From positions 6,967,501 through 7,031,500 of the forward strand of contig JAZARR010000146.1 in assembly GCA_037389465.1 (NCBI GenBank): 64,000 nt of DNA, written 5' to 3'. Positions 52,001 to 64,000 of the stretch are shown here, piece after piece (position 1 is the first letter of the stretch; every line of letters begins with the position of its first letter). The stretch is from Baylisascaris procyonis. Lineage: Eukaryota > Nematoda > Chromadorea > Rhabditida > Ascarididae. Below the pieces are notes generated by a model. The model had not been told where the DNA came from. It searched no databases and worked only from the letters and a program-made list of their open reading frames with translations. Position numbers and translations under genes: made by a program.

Positions 52001-55000
52001 GAATCCTTCCTGTTTAGTTAAAATTTCAAAAAATTTCCAATCTAATTTCAATATCATAACCGTACCTCACCAAAGCCGTACACAGCATATGTGAGATAAT
52101 TTGGGTTATCGTATTTCGCATCCGCCCCTTGTACTGGACATCTTAGCCGATATTGTGCATCCACCACTATAATATTCAGCATTTGGTTAGGTTTACAGTG
52201 ATGAATGCCTAACGCCAAATGAGCATCTTGAACTCAATATCTTTGACACTAAATGATATTTGCTTCCTTATTATACGGTATTAACGAACCATTTCATTAT
52301 TCTTACTACTCAATTGATCCACTGTAATCGCATACTATCCCATCAGCGTTCAGATCAAAACGAGCTATCCGATATGCCGACTCTAACGGTTGCTAGCAGC
52401 CAGCAAAAAGTCCCATATATTTTCATCTTGTTTTGATTGTTTTCGTATGCGACATTTACTGCAAAATTAAATTGATGCAGTGATATAATTATGATTCCGA
52501 TCAAACCCGTACTATAAATTAAAAAAAAAGGCAACAAATGAAATGTAATGAAAACCTTTAGCAGCTGGTAATGGGTCGGTATCGAAATTCGACGGTTCAT
52601 TCATGTCGATCCATAGACTGTCATATGCCAGCTACAAACTCAATTGATAACTTACAAAGTTACATTAAGAATTATTTTGCTTTCATTGTTGCATGCGTTG
52701 AGTTGCAGAATTTTTCATTGTTTTACCTCTCTTTCCTTTTCATTTCGTATGTTCGTTGCTAAACATTTTCTCGTTGTGAAAAGCGCTAGACAGTGCACAG
52801 TCGATAAACGAGCTATAAATTACATGATTTATGCAAATATGCTAAACAATAGAAATTAAGCTTCATTCAAAAGCGGTCTTTTCTCCAAGGTTTTGGAACT
52901 GTTGGAAAAAACACTCTAAGATTTGCTATAATTGGCTAAGGAAACCGATTGAATTAGACTTTTTGAAGTGGTCAGAAATTTTTAGCGAAAATATCGGATC
53001 TTTTCAAATTGGATTATCTTTATGCGGCCATGAATATCTTTTTAAGAAGAAAAAAGCTTCTTATAAAACCTTTTAAAGCATTTTTGACTTCTATAGGAAA
53101 GAAGATGAGCCGTTCAAACTGACTGAAAAGTTATAGAACGAAAAACGCCCTTCTTAAGCCTTCTGCATCTGATATTGGGAATTAACCGAACTTTGGAATC
53201 GGTAAGGAGGTTTTATCAAAGAAAAATAAAGTTTTTGAGCCTTAAGTTACGTTCTGCTACAAATTCAACTTCTTAAATTGTATTCGAGTAAGCAAATCTT
53301 TCAAAGCGAATTCTTAACTGCGCCAAGCAGTCACATTTCAATGGGAGAATGTGGGGGGTATGGCTGAATTATTTGTTTTAGGAATGCAGCCAATTATCAA
53401 TGGCTAATATTTCTTGGTATAGGAAATATCCCATCCCCCCATTAATTTGTGCTTGTTTTTCCCCGTCTTGAGCATTAGCGATATTTGCTCTTTAAAACAA
53501 CGGAAAACAGTGCTATTGTTAAATTGTTGAGCAATTCGCGTCGCACTTTTGACTATTCTATGTAAGCTCCAATATAATGATTGATTCGCCGCTTCTACTA
53601 TGCTGAACGGTCTAAGTATTAGTAGGTGTAGATATATTTTCTTCTGTTTTCACTTTCGGCGATTTGTGCACAAATGTATTATCGACCTCATTGAGACTTT
53701 CTTCAGCATCAAGCACTTACGTGCTGAGTGTCTCCATGCATTCTAGCAATCTATGTCACCTTGCTATGCAATGATTTCAAATTTTCGAAACATACAGAAA
53801 AAGTTCAGCCTTGTTCAACATGAGGAAGGTTGCGCAACATTGCTTTAGCCAAGGAAATCACATTCAGAACTTTTCACTGCAATGTTGCATAATCTACATA
53901 TCAGTCGCTGTTTTTTCTGATGCTTTCACCCACCTTATCACAACGGTTAAAATTCTTTCCTCATCATTTTTTTTTTGTTCAAACTTTTTAAAGATCAGGT
54001 CACGTACAGTGATAAGATTTTATTGTTCAGCACTGTTGTTTTTTTTTTTTTTTGCTGTTATATAGTCTGTAATATGTGTACAACACACTTTAGGGTACAA
54101 TTGCATATGTTTTCATCACTTAATGTATTTTTAATAATATGGATTCGTTCTTTTTCGAAGTTTTTTTTTTTTTTCTAATTGTATCTGTTAGCAGTGTTCC
54201 ACTGCTACGTCTCCGATTATTTCTGTTCGAGAACGTTTTTTTTTTCAAGAAATTTTCGTTATTGATGGAGAAGTGGAAAATTATCAAGAAGGAAAATTAC
54301 TAATTTTTTACTGATGAATATTGTGAAAACGCGCTTGCAAAGATATGGTTGATGTCTTGTGTTACAAGGAAATTTTTAAAATAGTTCAGGCAGATGGCTA
54401 ACACAACTGATGAAAATTTTATGTGCATATGGTTGCGAACCAACCACCGATCTCTCATTTACATTTCGAATACTCTGTCAATGAGCTAATATGGATGTTT
54501 CCATCATTCTCATTGCGGCGTTTGCCCAATATTGCTCAGCGTTAGTAAATTTTTGTCTAGTTTTCGTCAGTTCAAATGCGCACTTAATGCGAGGAGACAT
54601 ATGACGAGCGCATAACGCCAACAATCAGAATAGAACTAACATTAGTGCGATGGAATGCTCTTTTATAAATACAATCCAAATGCATGCATCCTCTTTTCTT
54701 CTTAGGCATTTTAATGAGATGAGTGGTCGGATAGGTTGTTTCAAAAAATTATACATTTTGATTACTCAGCACAACATTATCGCATTAAAATAAACAAGTC
54801 TATGGAAACTTCCTAAAAACTTCATTTTAAGCTTTTCCAGACATTTTTTGTACATCGCCAAAATATCTCCGCATAACTTACAGGGCTTGCTACAAACGGA
54901 TGATTTCCCGCGGATTAAGAAATGCTGGCATAGAAAATTACCTGATCATGAAAGAGCCTAAATTCGTTAATCCACCAATTCGTCGTGTTGCCAGATGGAT

Positions 55001-58000
55001 CCATGAAATCGGGCATAGCGGTGTTGTTGTCTGGCCAGACGTTGCCCAACATGAGCACTGTGTTATTCGTTAAGGGATATATAGAATTAACATTTTGCAC
55101 ATATTGGGCACTTGGCCATTCGACGAAACGTGCGCCCTAAATATACAAGCAAAATAATATGAATTTTTTTGGTTAGGCTAAATTCTAAAATATTTGCTTT
55201 CTTCCAGCTCAAAAGAATGGAAGAATTTTTTTCTTTGGAGCTTTACTTTGAACCGACTATTAGTACATTATTTCTCACGAAATGAAACGCATCATCAGAA
55301 GTCTTTCTGATTTAATGTTCATAGAACGATTCGATGAATTGATTGGCAGGCAATACGCTGAAAATTCTAGGTAGTAAAAGACGGTTGATCGCTCATCATT
55401 AAGTGACTTTTATTTTATAAGCAATTGGAGTGAATGCCGTTTATGAAATTTTGTTGTTTTTTTAAAATATTTCTCATGATGTCCACGCTTCCGTTGTGGT
55501 ATTTTATTGCATTTTGCGTAAAATTCAATTGGTAATTTTTCTATTTGTTTGAAACTCTCTCCAACATACTACATCAATATAAACATTTAATTAAATGGTA
55601 TATTTGATTTTCAACAAGTTGCATTTCAATTTTCTGATAGTTTTAAGATATAATAGTTGTAGGCATTTTTTTTTATTGCCTTCGGAAAATCATTCATTTT
55701 TTATGATTTCTCTCTTGTAGACTTCAACAATATTTCATTATTTCATCCCATTAAATATTTTATTAAATCGGTTCGCTTTTGCAATATATCTTTTCTAGTG
55801 TTACCACGAGGAAATGAAAAGAATATTATCTACTCAAGCAAAAATAAAATATTTTCCACTAACCATTTGCATTGCTCTTTCGAAGGTTGCATAGTTCACT
55901 TGAACTCCAGGATCAATAATAATCGTAAGCCTTATACCATCTTTGTGAAGCTCATTTACGAATTCAGGTAACCTTGTCCAACCCTAAATTAAATCACTCT
56001 GAAATGGATTCTCAAGCTTCCGCTTATCAGTCGTTCAATTAGCCATTGTACAGGTAAAGAGGTGCATCTTTGTTTGGAACTAACTTAAAATTTCTATTCG
56101 ATATTCACTGTTCGTTATAAAGCAGTTTAATATTTATGCTCAAAATCCTACAGTCTTCAATAAAATTGCCTAAAATCATCTCTTCAAGAGGACGCTTCCT
56201 CGGAGTCGAACTCCATATCCGATGTAGCTGAACTTCTCACTCGAAGAACTAGCGAATAATTTCAAATCATCACATTTGCACAAAATATTATGAATTTCCC
56301 ATCATAGATTGCTAATAATAACAACGTACCAATGTGAAAATTTTATAGCGTTGCATATAGTCGATATCAGCGACCACCATATCCAAAGGAACGCCTGAAG
56401 CACGTGTACGATTCACAGCAGCGACCATATCATCGTAGCTCGGGTAACTCCATCGACTCAGCTACAACGACAAAGTCATCATATTCAACGTTACATATAT
56501 TTCGGCATATCTATGAGGTGAAGCACGCAACGTTGTTTTTGCACTTTCAACAATGCGACAATATTGAAAGTATTTTTTGATGTTTCGTTGTTTAGTCAGT
56601 AAATGATTCATGCAACGACCAGTTTTCACTGTTTTTTCGTTGGTTCTTTTTGTCATGTAAAGCTAATCATGTAACATAGAATGACTGTTGGCTTGGAAAC
56701 TTTCTGTTAACGATTTTATCGGTTCCGGTTTCAGTGTTAAGCGTGGAAGTCATTTAACAAAACTCATTTACACTAATGACGCATCTGGAATGTGGCAAAC
56801 TTTAACGTTTGAACATTTTCGTGTTAAAATATTTTGACTACTTCAAGTATTCGGCCGTTCGTAGCAAGCAGACTCACTGGTGGACTGATAGAATTTTATA
56901 TTGATACCTGGAATCCGAAACCCCAATATGCCGGCATAAATGGTTTTCCAATGAAGATATGGTACTGACGTATCACATCGTCGGGTTTTGGTCCTGGGAA
57001 GAAATATAGATCGATATTTCCACCAAGGGTACGGTAAACAAGATGTGGTGCTGGTCCAATCACGACTTCCTAAATACAATGATAAATTTGCTATGCTTAA
57101 TCGGTGGTATTCCATTACAGCGAAAATAAATCATTTATTAATTATTTACGATTTGTACGCAATATTTTCGTTCGGATATTTGCTTGCCTAATTCTTTTTC
57201 ATGTAACCACTTTTTTTCTTTCAGATTCGATTTCTTTTTCAGCTCCCAATTTACCTCTTAAGCATTCATTCTTTTTCCAAATACCGAATGATTACTTTCC
57301 AATCAAACATTGCATCAATAACATCACCCATTTCCCACAATGCACTTCCAGGATATGTGATTTCCAGAAATAAAGGTGATTAGTCAATGGGAGGCATCAG
57401 ACGAGATTTGGCATCCGCCTCTAGATTTTGTATATTCTTTGATTACTCAAAACAACTGTGACTCTAATCGCTTCCATAGCAAAGAAAGAGAGGGTTAGTG
57501 TAAGTGGCTGTAACACGTTGGAATGGAAAGTCTGAAATGTAATCACCTTTCAGAAAATACTATTTTTTTTTTCTCTTCAGTTTTTATTTAGCTTTTCTGA
57601 AAAAACTGCTGTATTCATCTATTTAGAAGATACAAGAAAAAATTCCTTCCTTGAGAGTTCTCATCTACCTATTTCCTTTACTTGAATACATCTAGCTTCC
57701 TCTTTCTTTTCAAATATCGATATTCTAACGATTTATGTGTTTCAATGAATGAAACTCAACACTAGAAGACACGTCCTCTACGCAGAATAATTTATGTATG
57801 CATCCATATTGAGCCGTTTCTTTTGAAGGAAACGACGTAAGTGGCATCTCCCTTAAATGCAAAAATTTGGGAAATTCCAATAAAAATGTGCAGAAGATTC
57901 ATAGATAGGTAGTAGAATTTCTTATCGACTACCGTTAGGCACATTTCTCTCTCATAATTTAGTGTTTACATTCTTTGGCTACAAAAAATTGACAAGAATT

Positions 58001-61000
58001 CATTGTCGTGCCGTGCTCATTGGTTACTTCATCACCTTAATAAATTGTGCACATTTTCATTGAATGCAACCTGTGCATTGCTGTTCAAAATGAGTACGCC
58101 ATGCGCTTTTCCACCATCCTCGACTACCATATAAAACGGATGAACACCATAGAGGTTTGTTGTACTCAACGGCGAATATGAATCCGGTCCAATATCACGC
58201 GTAAACATTGGCCAATTCGTGTATCGAGTCATATTATGCTGAAAATATTAGACGATGAAATTATGCTCGTGAATGGCATTCGCTAGTTTGCACGAAGAGT
58301 TTCTGAGTCGCTTCGAAAATCCTCTTGCATTGAACCCGTAGTTCGCCTTTGATATTACTTCAGTTTGAAGTTGTATCGATTGGAAACAATTCGGCTATCG
58401 TTTACGAGACTCGATAAAATTTCAGATGTCTCGAAAATCCTATGATTGCTGTTCAGCAGTATGTGATTTCGGTGAATGGCTGCTATCGCTATTTGTGTTG
58501 CAATTTTCTGCTCATTTTTGCTTAATTTTATCGGCCTAACATTTTTCTTTTTCTAGCTACATTAGTATTTCGCTCCTACTTTATTTTTTTTGCACACTGA
58601 ATAGAGATCATCGCTTTCTTAAAGCAATACACCGCTCGATACGCGCATATACGTAAGATACTCGTACATTTATAGCCCAATTACGACAATTTTTCTTCCA
58701 TGGCCCCTGACATCAATTTAATGTCTTTTCGTTTTTCTGCGTAGGGGAGGGGAAATGAGACGGAAGGAGGATGGGATGGGGGGAGGGGGTGAAAGGAGGG
58801 GAGTGAAAACGGAGGAAGTTGCAGGAATAAATTTGTTTGTTCGAATTAATAGTTGCAAGAGACTTTCTATATGGAAAACTCCATGACCGTTCTCTTCTCC
58901 TCATCATTCAATCATATTGTGTAGTACTGTTATATAAGATAAGTAACTTCTTTATAAGTACAAAATTGTCATCGCACCACGAACACAACTTTTTACAATA
59001 CAATTAATTAATTCTTACTAATGACAACTTACTCGAAGCGTTTTGTGAATATGATCGCCAAAACCATAGATATTTTTTGTTGGCAAATAAGTCGCTATTT
59101 GAATGTATTGATCGCCAAAGAGAAGACCACCTATAAAAATAAAAGAGAAAACGTTTATGTATAAATATTATAACTCATATTCAGAAAAACCTCTATTTTG
59201 TTATTTTTGTGGGGTATTTTGAATTTCGAGCGATTTGGATTTTTATTGAAGGCACGCTAAGTGTAAGAAATGCTGAGAAGATTCGTCATGAAACTAATGA
59301 GTTTTAACTGGCAATAGAGAACTACAACAAACCAATGGACGTATCCCATAGGTTAGTGCCATCGGATGACCTCGTCACAGTGAATGCAAATGCGCCTCCT
59401 GGAGCAAGTGTATTGCTCTGGAAAGTGAGTCGTTCGCTCGATTTTTCAACCTCTCTGGGAAACTCTACATAAGGCTCATATCTGAAAATGGTAATCTTTG
59501 CTGCTGCAATAATTAGAGCTAACTCATTAGACACATCTTATTGCCACGTTTTATAGCTTCATTCGATGACTTCATCGGTGTAAAAGATAAGAGACATGAC
59601 ATCTTTAAGAGTCAATAGTTGGCATTTAATGTATAAAAAAGTGTCCAACCCCATGTGAGAAATATGTCTGTGTCTTTGTGATTCTCTGTTGCTTTGTACT
59701 CTTATCTGCACTGATTCTAAAGTACCTTGTAAATGACCGATCTCTCAATAAAAGTAGATTAGGACAGGTTGACAACCGTGCTTGGAAACTATTATTCCGG
59801 CGAAGATAACGTCAAAAAAAGGTCTGTCCGCTATGTTTGGAGGATTAGAGAACAACTCATAATTCTAAAGCAAAAAGAAAAAAACTTCCTCCACTACTGA
59901 AGGTATTCTGGAGCTAATTATTCATTCAACAATTTATTGAATGAAAATACCTTCCATCCGCATAGAGTTTCACATTGAGAACTGAATCGAGTGTATTTGT
60001 TTGAAGTTTGATGGGTATATTGGGGTAATAAGGATTAGAATAGACGCTTCTTGGATTCAACGTTATACCATCTGCCGCTAACGTATAACCGGTTGAGTCG
60101 ACAAAATAACAATAAGGTATCCCATCAATCTGCAATAAGAAATACAAGAAATAAGCAGAAAAAAAGCTGCAATCCCTATGGTGAGTTGTATTGCAGCTAA
60201 CGCTTATAGCTAATGTTTCGCCTTTTTATGCTGGATGGTAATTACCATAGTATTTATGCAAAAAAAAGAGGCAAATCAGTCTATACAACGATTGCTTAGT
60301 TGATCGTCGAGCAACATCTATAAATTGGTCTGCTGCTTTCAATTCTGCTGAAGGGAAAAAAACGCTCACTTATGCTTAAGATTAAACCATCATATGTGAG
60401 GAATTAAAATGTCCTTCTATGAAATCCATAAACCTTTATGAATAAATATCTGTATTGACGCTTGATATTTTATAAATAAATTTGATCTTAAGCAGTGGTG
60501 TTTCTTTATTTGTCAAAATTCCCACTATATTTCCCCCCCACTCGAATGGCATAATATCAAGAGGTCAAGGTGTTAAGAAACACGCCTCTCGCTTAACTTA
60601 GCTTAGCTGTTTGAAATTTTAAAACAACGAATGCATTCATTTGTTTATCGTGCAGAATGTAATATTCGTTATAAAGGCTTACAGACGTCATAATGAGAAA
60701 CTAGTGACATTGACATTAAAATAAAATCTAATTTATGCATTTGCTTACATTCGTATGTGTCGAATCCCATTTGCAGTTTCGTTGAGTGCATGAATTTTCA
60801 CTGGCATTCGGTTCTGGATGACAATCGATACGATTCGATATGCCATCATTTATGGCCCTTCAAATTAGTGTGTATTCTAATTTACATAGCCAAATTATGA
60901 ATTCATTAATGAAATAATATCTATTTAATACTAGCTATCTTCTCGTGTGAATTGTTCTTCGGGTCGGGCTCACATTAACATTGAGTAAGAAAAAAACTGA

Positions 61001-61546
61001 AAGCAATGCTCCAAGCGACATCAGGGAAACGAATTGCAATGTTTCGCTTTCATGTTGAGTAGATTGCGTAGGGCATACCGGCATCTAACGGTTGAAAGAA
61101 AGAGCACCATAAAAGCTTGGTGGATAAGATCGCTTCTTTCGTTAGGTGAAAGTTCAAATCTTCTCTGCGGTTTAACGACTTTCACTTACTTCATCACCTA
61201 CTTATCCTTGCCCTTTTTCTCTCAGCATTCTTCTTTATCAAGTGGAACTGAACCGAACCAAAAAAGGCTCTTGCCTTAGTATTTTCTGCCAAAACATTTT
61301 GATCTTATCGCAATCAGACATAATCTGCGATAGCAAAATCCTCGAAAAGGCTAAATTTTTAATGTTTATATTCATTCATCATGAAGATTACCCTATTCTT
61401 TAATGCTTGAATGAGGCATAATAATGACCGCATTAATTTGTTTGCTTCAAATATGTTATCAAATACCTTAGAGCGTCATTAATGCGAATAATTTCTGAAC
61501 ATATCAGACCGAAAAAGAGCAATCTGGGAACTGATGGCGATAACAT
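45951..61546 (-). CDS. GH31 gene B: predicted active, GPI-anchored alpha-glucosidase
   Basis: Twenty-one exons (minus): 61546-61467, 60857-60749, 60129-59951, 59481-59333, 59130-59033, 58238-58071, 57069-56908, 56461-56330, 55983-55864, 55136-54942, 52631-52556, 52166-52066, 51584-51424, 51039-50824, 50696-50583, 49740-49599, 49027-48880, 48405-48322, 47485-47337, 46920-46712, 46032-45951; total 957 residues with consistent phases. Signal peptide (about 1-20), P-type trefoil (about 35-75, four of six Cys), GH31 catalytic barrel and beta domains. Nucleophile Asp473 in WIDMNE, acid/base Asp593 in GHWLGDN, Arg577 in RSTF, GADICGFF and His651 in RNHN are all present, so glucose-releasing activity on alpha-glucosides is expected. 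The last exon adds SGSTTAASS and then a hydrophobic end, resembling a GPI signal; the enzyme would face outwards, as on a gut brush border. If the AG|GTAAGC donor at 46712 were not used, the protein would stop two residues later. The largest intron (52632-54941) is 2.3 kb. Confidence 0.9.
46355..46397. repeat. Short ATTATAGGCA-type direct repeats
   Basis: ATTATAGGCA-like decamers occur three times in a row (ATTATAGGCA, TTGTAGGCA, ATTATAGGCA) inside the last intron of gene B. Too short to assign to a family. Confidence 0.5.
58742..58817. repeat. Polypurine, G-rich tract in a gene B intron
   Basis: About 75 bases almost free of pyrimidines on the plus strand, with runs of four to six G (GGGG, GGGGGG, GGGGG, GGGG). 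It has quadruplex or triplex potential on the plus strand; the transcribed RNA from gene B would carry the C-rich side. It lies in the intron between exons 5 and 6. Confidence 0.8.
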
Positions 61547-64000
61547 CGATCCGAATATCTGAAACAGTCGATTTGTACTGAATATTTTAGCGTATATTAT
61601 GTGCATAGACGGCTGAATGGGATAAAGAGTTTGCCTATGAGGCACAGCGTTCAAACTCAGTTCATCTTCCCCTCCCCCCCCCCCCTCCAGCTATCTCTCC
61701 CCCCTGAGGGGAATATTAATCTTGTACATCAAAAAATATCATCCAAAGGGCGAGTTTTTTTATTGCAAATTACGCAAGTAATACTACAACGACTTGAGGG
61801 AAGGAAATGATTTCGCTATTGATATGAAATATAATTCAAGTTTCGAACTTCACTATCTTGCAGTCTGAGGCTAAACTGCAGTCATCACGTTTTTGTTGAA
61901 ATCAGTGATCAATATGAGTTCAACTTCAAATCAAAAGGCCATCTTCGCCCAATGCGCAATTACAAGAAGAAATTCATCACCACAATTACCTGCCCAAATG
62001 CTAGGGCAAGTGGTTATTTTATTCTGGTAAATTCTTGCTATGACTGCTGTCGAGGATAACAAACTAAAGTAGTGAGAGGGGTCGAAGGTGGGAGAGGGAC
62101 AACGTGAAGAAACGTTACAAAAGGGTACATGAATGCTGCTAGTCTACAAATTTTTTGACCACCGATGTAGAGGTGATCGCCACTCACGCTGACAAAACTA
62201 TCCATATAAACTAGTGAAAGGGACTCAATTATGAAAACGAAGATGAATGTAAAAATAGGTTTAAAAAAAAGCTAAAACTAGAAAATGAAATGCAAAAATT
62301 GAAGAAGAGAACTGAAAAAAAAAAAGAGATATATGCGAAAATGAGAAAAGGCGCTTATTCGATATCACATATAATTAATTTCAAATGAAATTATAAGTGG
62401 AAGAGTTGGATGTTGCATTGAGCTTGAAATGTGAGATAACGCCTAAATTGCGGTTACAGTTGTAGATAGAGCCTTCTCTAAGAAGGAGCATTTGTTTCGA
62501 GCTGCTATTAGCAGCGCATTATAAATGGTGCAATTGATATCGCTATGATGTTTTTCGATCATAGATCTCATAACCTTTAAGATTCATTTAAATGTCGAAT
62601 GAATATCAGCCAAAAAAAAAAGAAAAAGAAATTGTGCTGTATAAAGGTGATTATATTGTCAATAAGAAGTTTCTTTGTATGCTTCAAAGATCACAATAAT
62701 CAGTGATAAGAGTTTTATTGCCCAAAAAATATATATTTCATTCCTCTCACGTTTTCTTCTCTTTTCACTCTATCTGAAAATTTTTTTTTAAAGAATGTAC
62801 TCAAATAGCATAAAATAGTGCTGCGGTAACGGCAACTATTGCTGATGCACGTATTTTTGCATCTTATGATGTTTGATCAATGCATACGAATTTCTTGCAC
62901 TAAAAGAAAGTTTAACGGAAATTTTCTATGAATCGATATTTTTTTTTATGTTAGTAATTAAAAAAATCTTAGAAAAAATAAATACTATTTCGCAACAGAC
63001 GACTGTCAATAGGGAACTATTTGATGTACTAGGGAACATATAGAAGTTTTTTTGGATTATCACAGCCCCTTTATCAAAGTCTTGTGTATAGAAAAACCAT
63101 TTCAAACTACGTGTGTCAACACCAAAGAAGGAGCATTTTAAAGCAAAACTGTCAATAAATAAAATGAGGAATTTTGATTCTCTCTTATTTCATGATAAAA
63201 TTTATCAATCGTCAGTTATTGCCGTTCGATTTCATTGACACAATTACGAGTTCAAAAATATTTTATTAATCACAAAATGACATCAAATAATATTCATAAA
63301 AAATTCAAAAAATATATCATTTCCCTATTTGCATAGAAAAAATAGAATAACCGGCAAAACAATTGAAATTTTGTACCATAAAAAAAACCTATCTTATTTG
63401 TCTCCTATATAAAATACTTTCTAAACTATAATTTCAGTAAAATTTTTGCCCGTATATTAGAACTAATGTAATAGTTGTATAATATTATGTAATAGTTATA
63501 TATTATTCAATTGTTTAGCACTTAATGATGATCATTTCTCATTTCAATAAAGCTTTAATTGTATCAACGATTCTTTAAATTTCATTTTTATGAATCGATT
63601 TTAGCGTTGCAAAATTTCACATATGCAGTATTATTGTTTTCATAGTATAATCTATAAAGAAATATAATAATAACATATATATTTGTGTTCCTGATCGATT
63701 AGAACACATCAACATTTCAGAACGATTCGATTTTCGAGTGCGAAAAAAAAACGAGATTATTCTCACACACTATTCATCCGTAATCTTATACAGTGGGAAA
63801 TTACGTTTAACTACCATAGCATTATTATAAATTCAAAAGGAAGCAGCTCCCAGATAGGTCTATTTATCTTTCATTTGAAATTCGAAACCCCCCCCCCCCA
63901 AATTAATGCAAGTGGCGATGCCACAAACATGACTAAACTATTGCATGCATTTCAGTTTGAAATCATACGGATTCGTTATCTTCCACATATTGCTTGATTA
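61547..64000. other. 5' flank of GH31 gene B
   Basis: No supported gene. A TTTCAG acceptor (minus strand, 61564-61559) ends 12 bases before the ATG and may be the spliced-leader site. Further upstream lie a C-run and AT-rich sequence with many A and T homopolymers. The far part (62.2-64 kb) is low-complexity and holds nothing that I recognise. Confidence 0.45.
61668..61705. repeat. C-run upstream of gene B (G-rich on the coding strand)
   Basis: CCCCTCCCCCCCCCCCCCTCC followed by a second C6 block, about 125-160 bases before the gene B start. On the coding strand this gives several runs of four or more G, a possible quadruplex near the promoter. Length in the assembly may be unreliable. Confidence 0.7.

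Overview
The window looks like nuclear genomic DNA of a nematode (class Chromadorea; I cannot place it to order). The evidence is AT-rich sequence, genes split into short exons by introns of a few hundred to over two thousand bases, 3' splice sites of the TTTTCAG type, several start codons lying only 0 to 14 bases after an acceptor-like site (as expected for spliced-leader genes), and gene families typical of worms. There are no bacterial operons, rRNA or CRISPR. I found no tRNA by eye.

Layout. (1) 319-4782 (+): a seven-exon gene for an NDUFA11/B14.7-like subunit of mitochondrial complex I, with one apparent base missing in exon 1. (2) 5783-13252 (+): a complete ten-exon gene for a divergent Cys-loop ligand-gated ion channel subunit. 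(3) 14483-18451 (-): a five-exon gene for an apolipoprotein-L-like protein. (4) 18452-22643: no supported gene. (5) 22644-38355 (-): glycoside hydrolase family 31 gene A (alpha-glucosidase fold), whose hydrolase module runs into Thr/Ser-rich mucin-like tail exons. One tail exon ends at a stop at 25138. A second, distal one (22644-24651) carries a 13-unit minisatellite and ends in a hydrophobic, GPI-signal-like tail. (6) 38356-45950: no supported gene. (7) 45951-61546 (-): GH31 gene B, 21 exons, ending in a tiny exon that encodes a GPI-signal-like tail. (8) 61547-64000: upstream flank of gene B.

The most interesting unit is the A/B pair. They are tandem duplicates with nearly identical exon phases and lengths. 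B keeps the expected catalytic and substrate residues. A keeps the nucleophile Asp but has Gln in place of the general acid/base Asp, plus changes at other active-site positions, so A is predicted to be a surface pseudo-glucosidase or an enzyme of altered chemistry carrying a mucin-like stalk. The proximal A tail exon contains a recognisable but broken copy of the GPI signal that is still intact in the distal tail exon. Splice choice could therefore decide whether A is released or membrane-anchored, and this is testable with RNA data.

All gene models are hand-spliced from consensus splice sites, phase consistency and family similarity. No database search or expression data were available.
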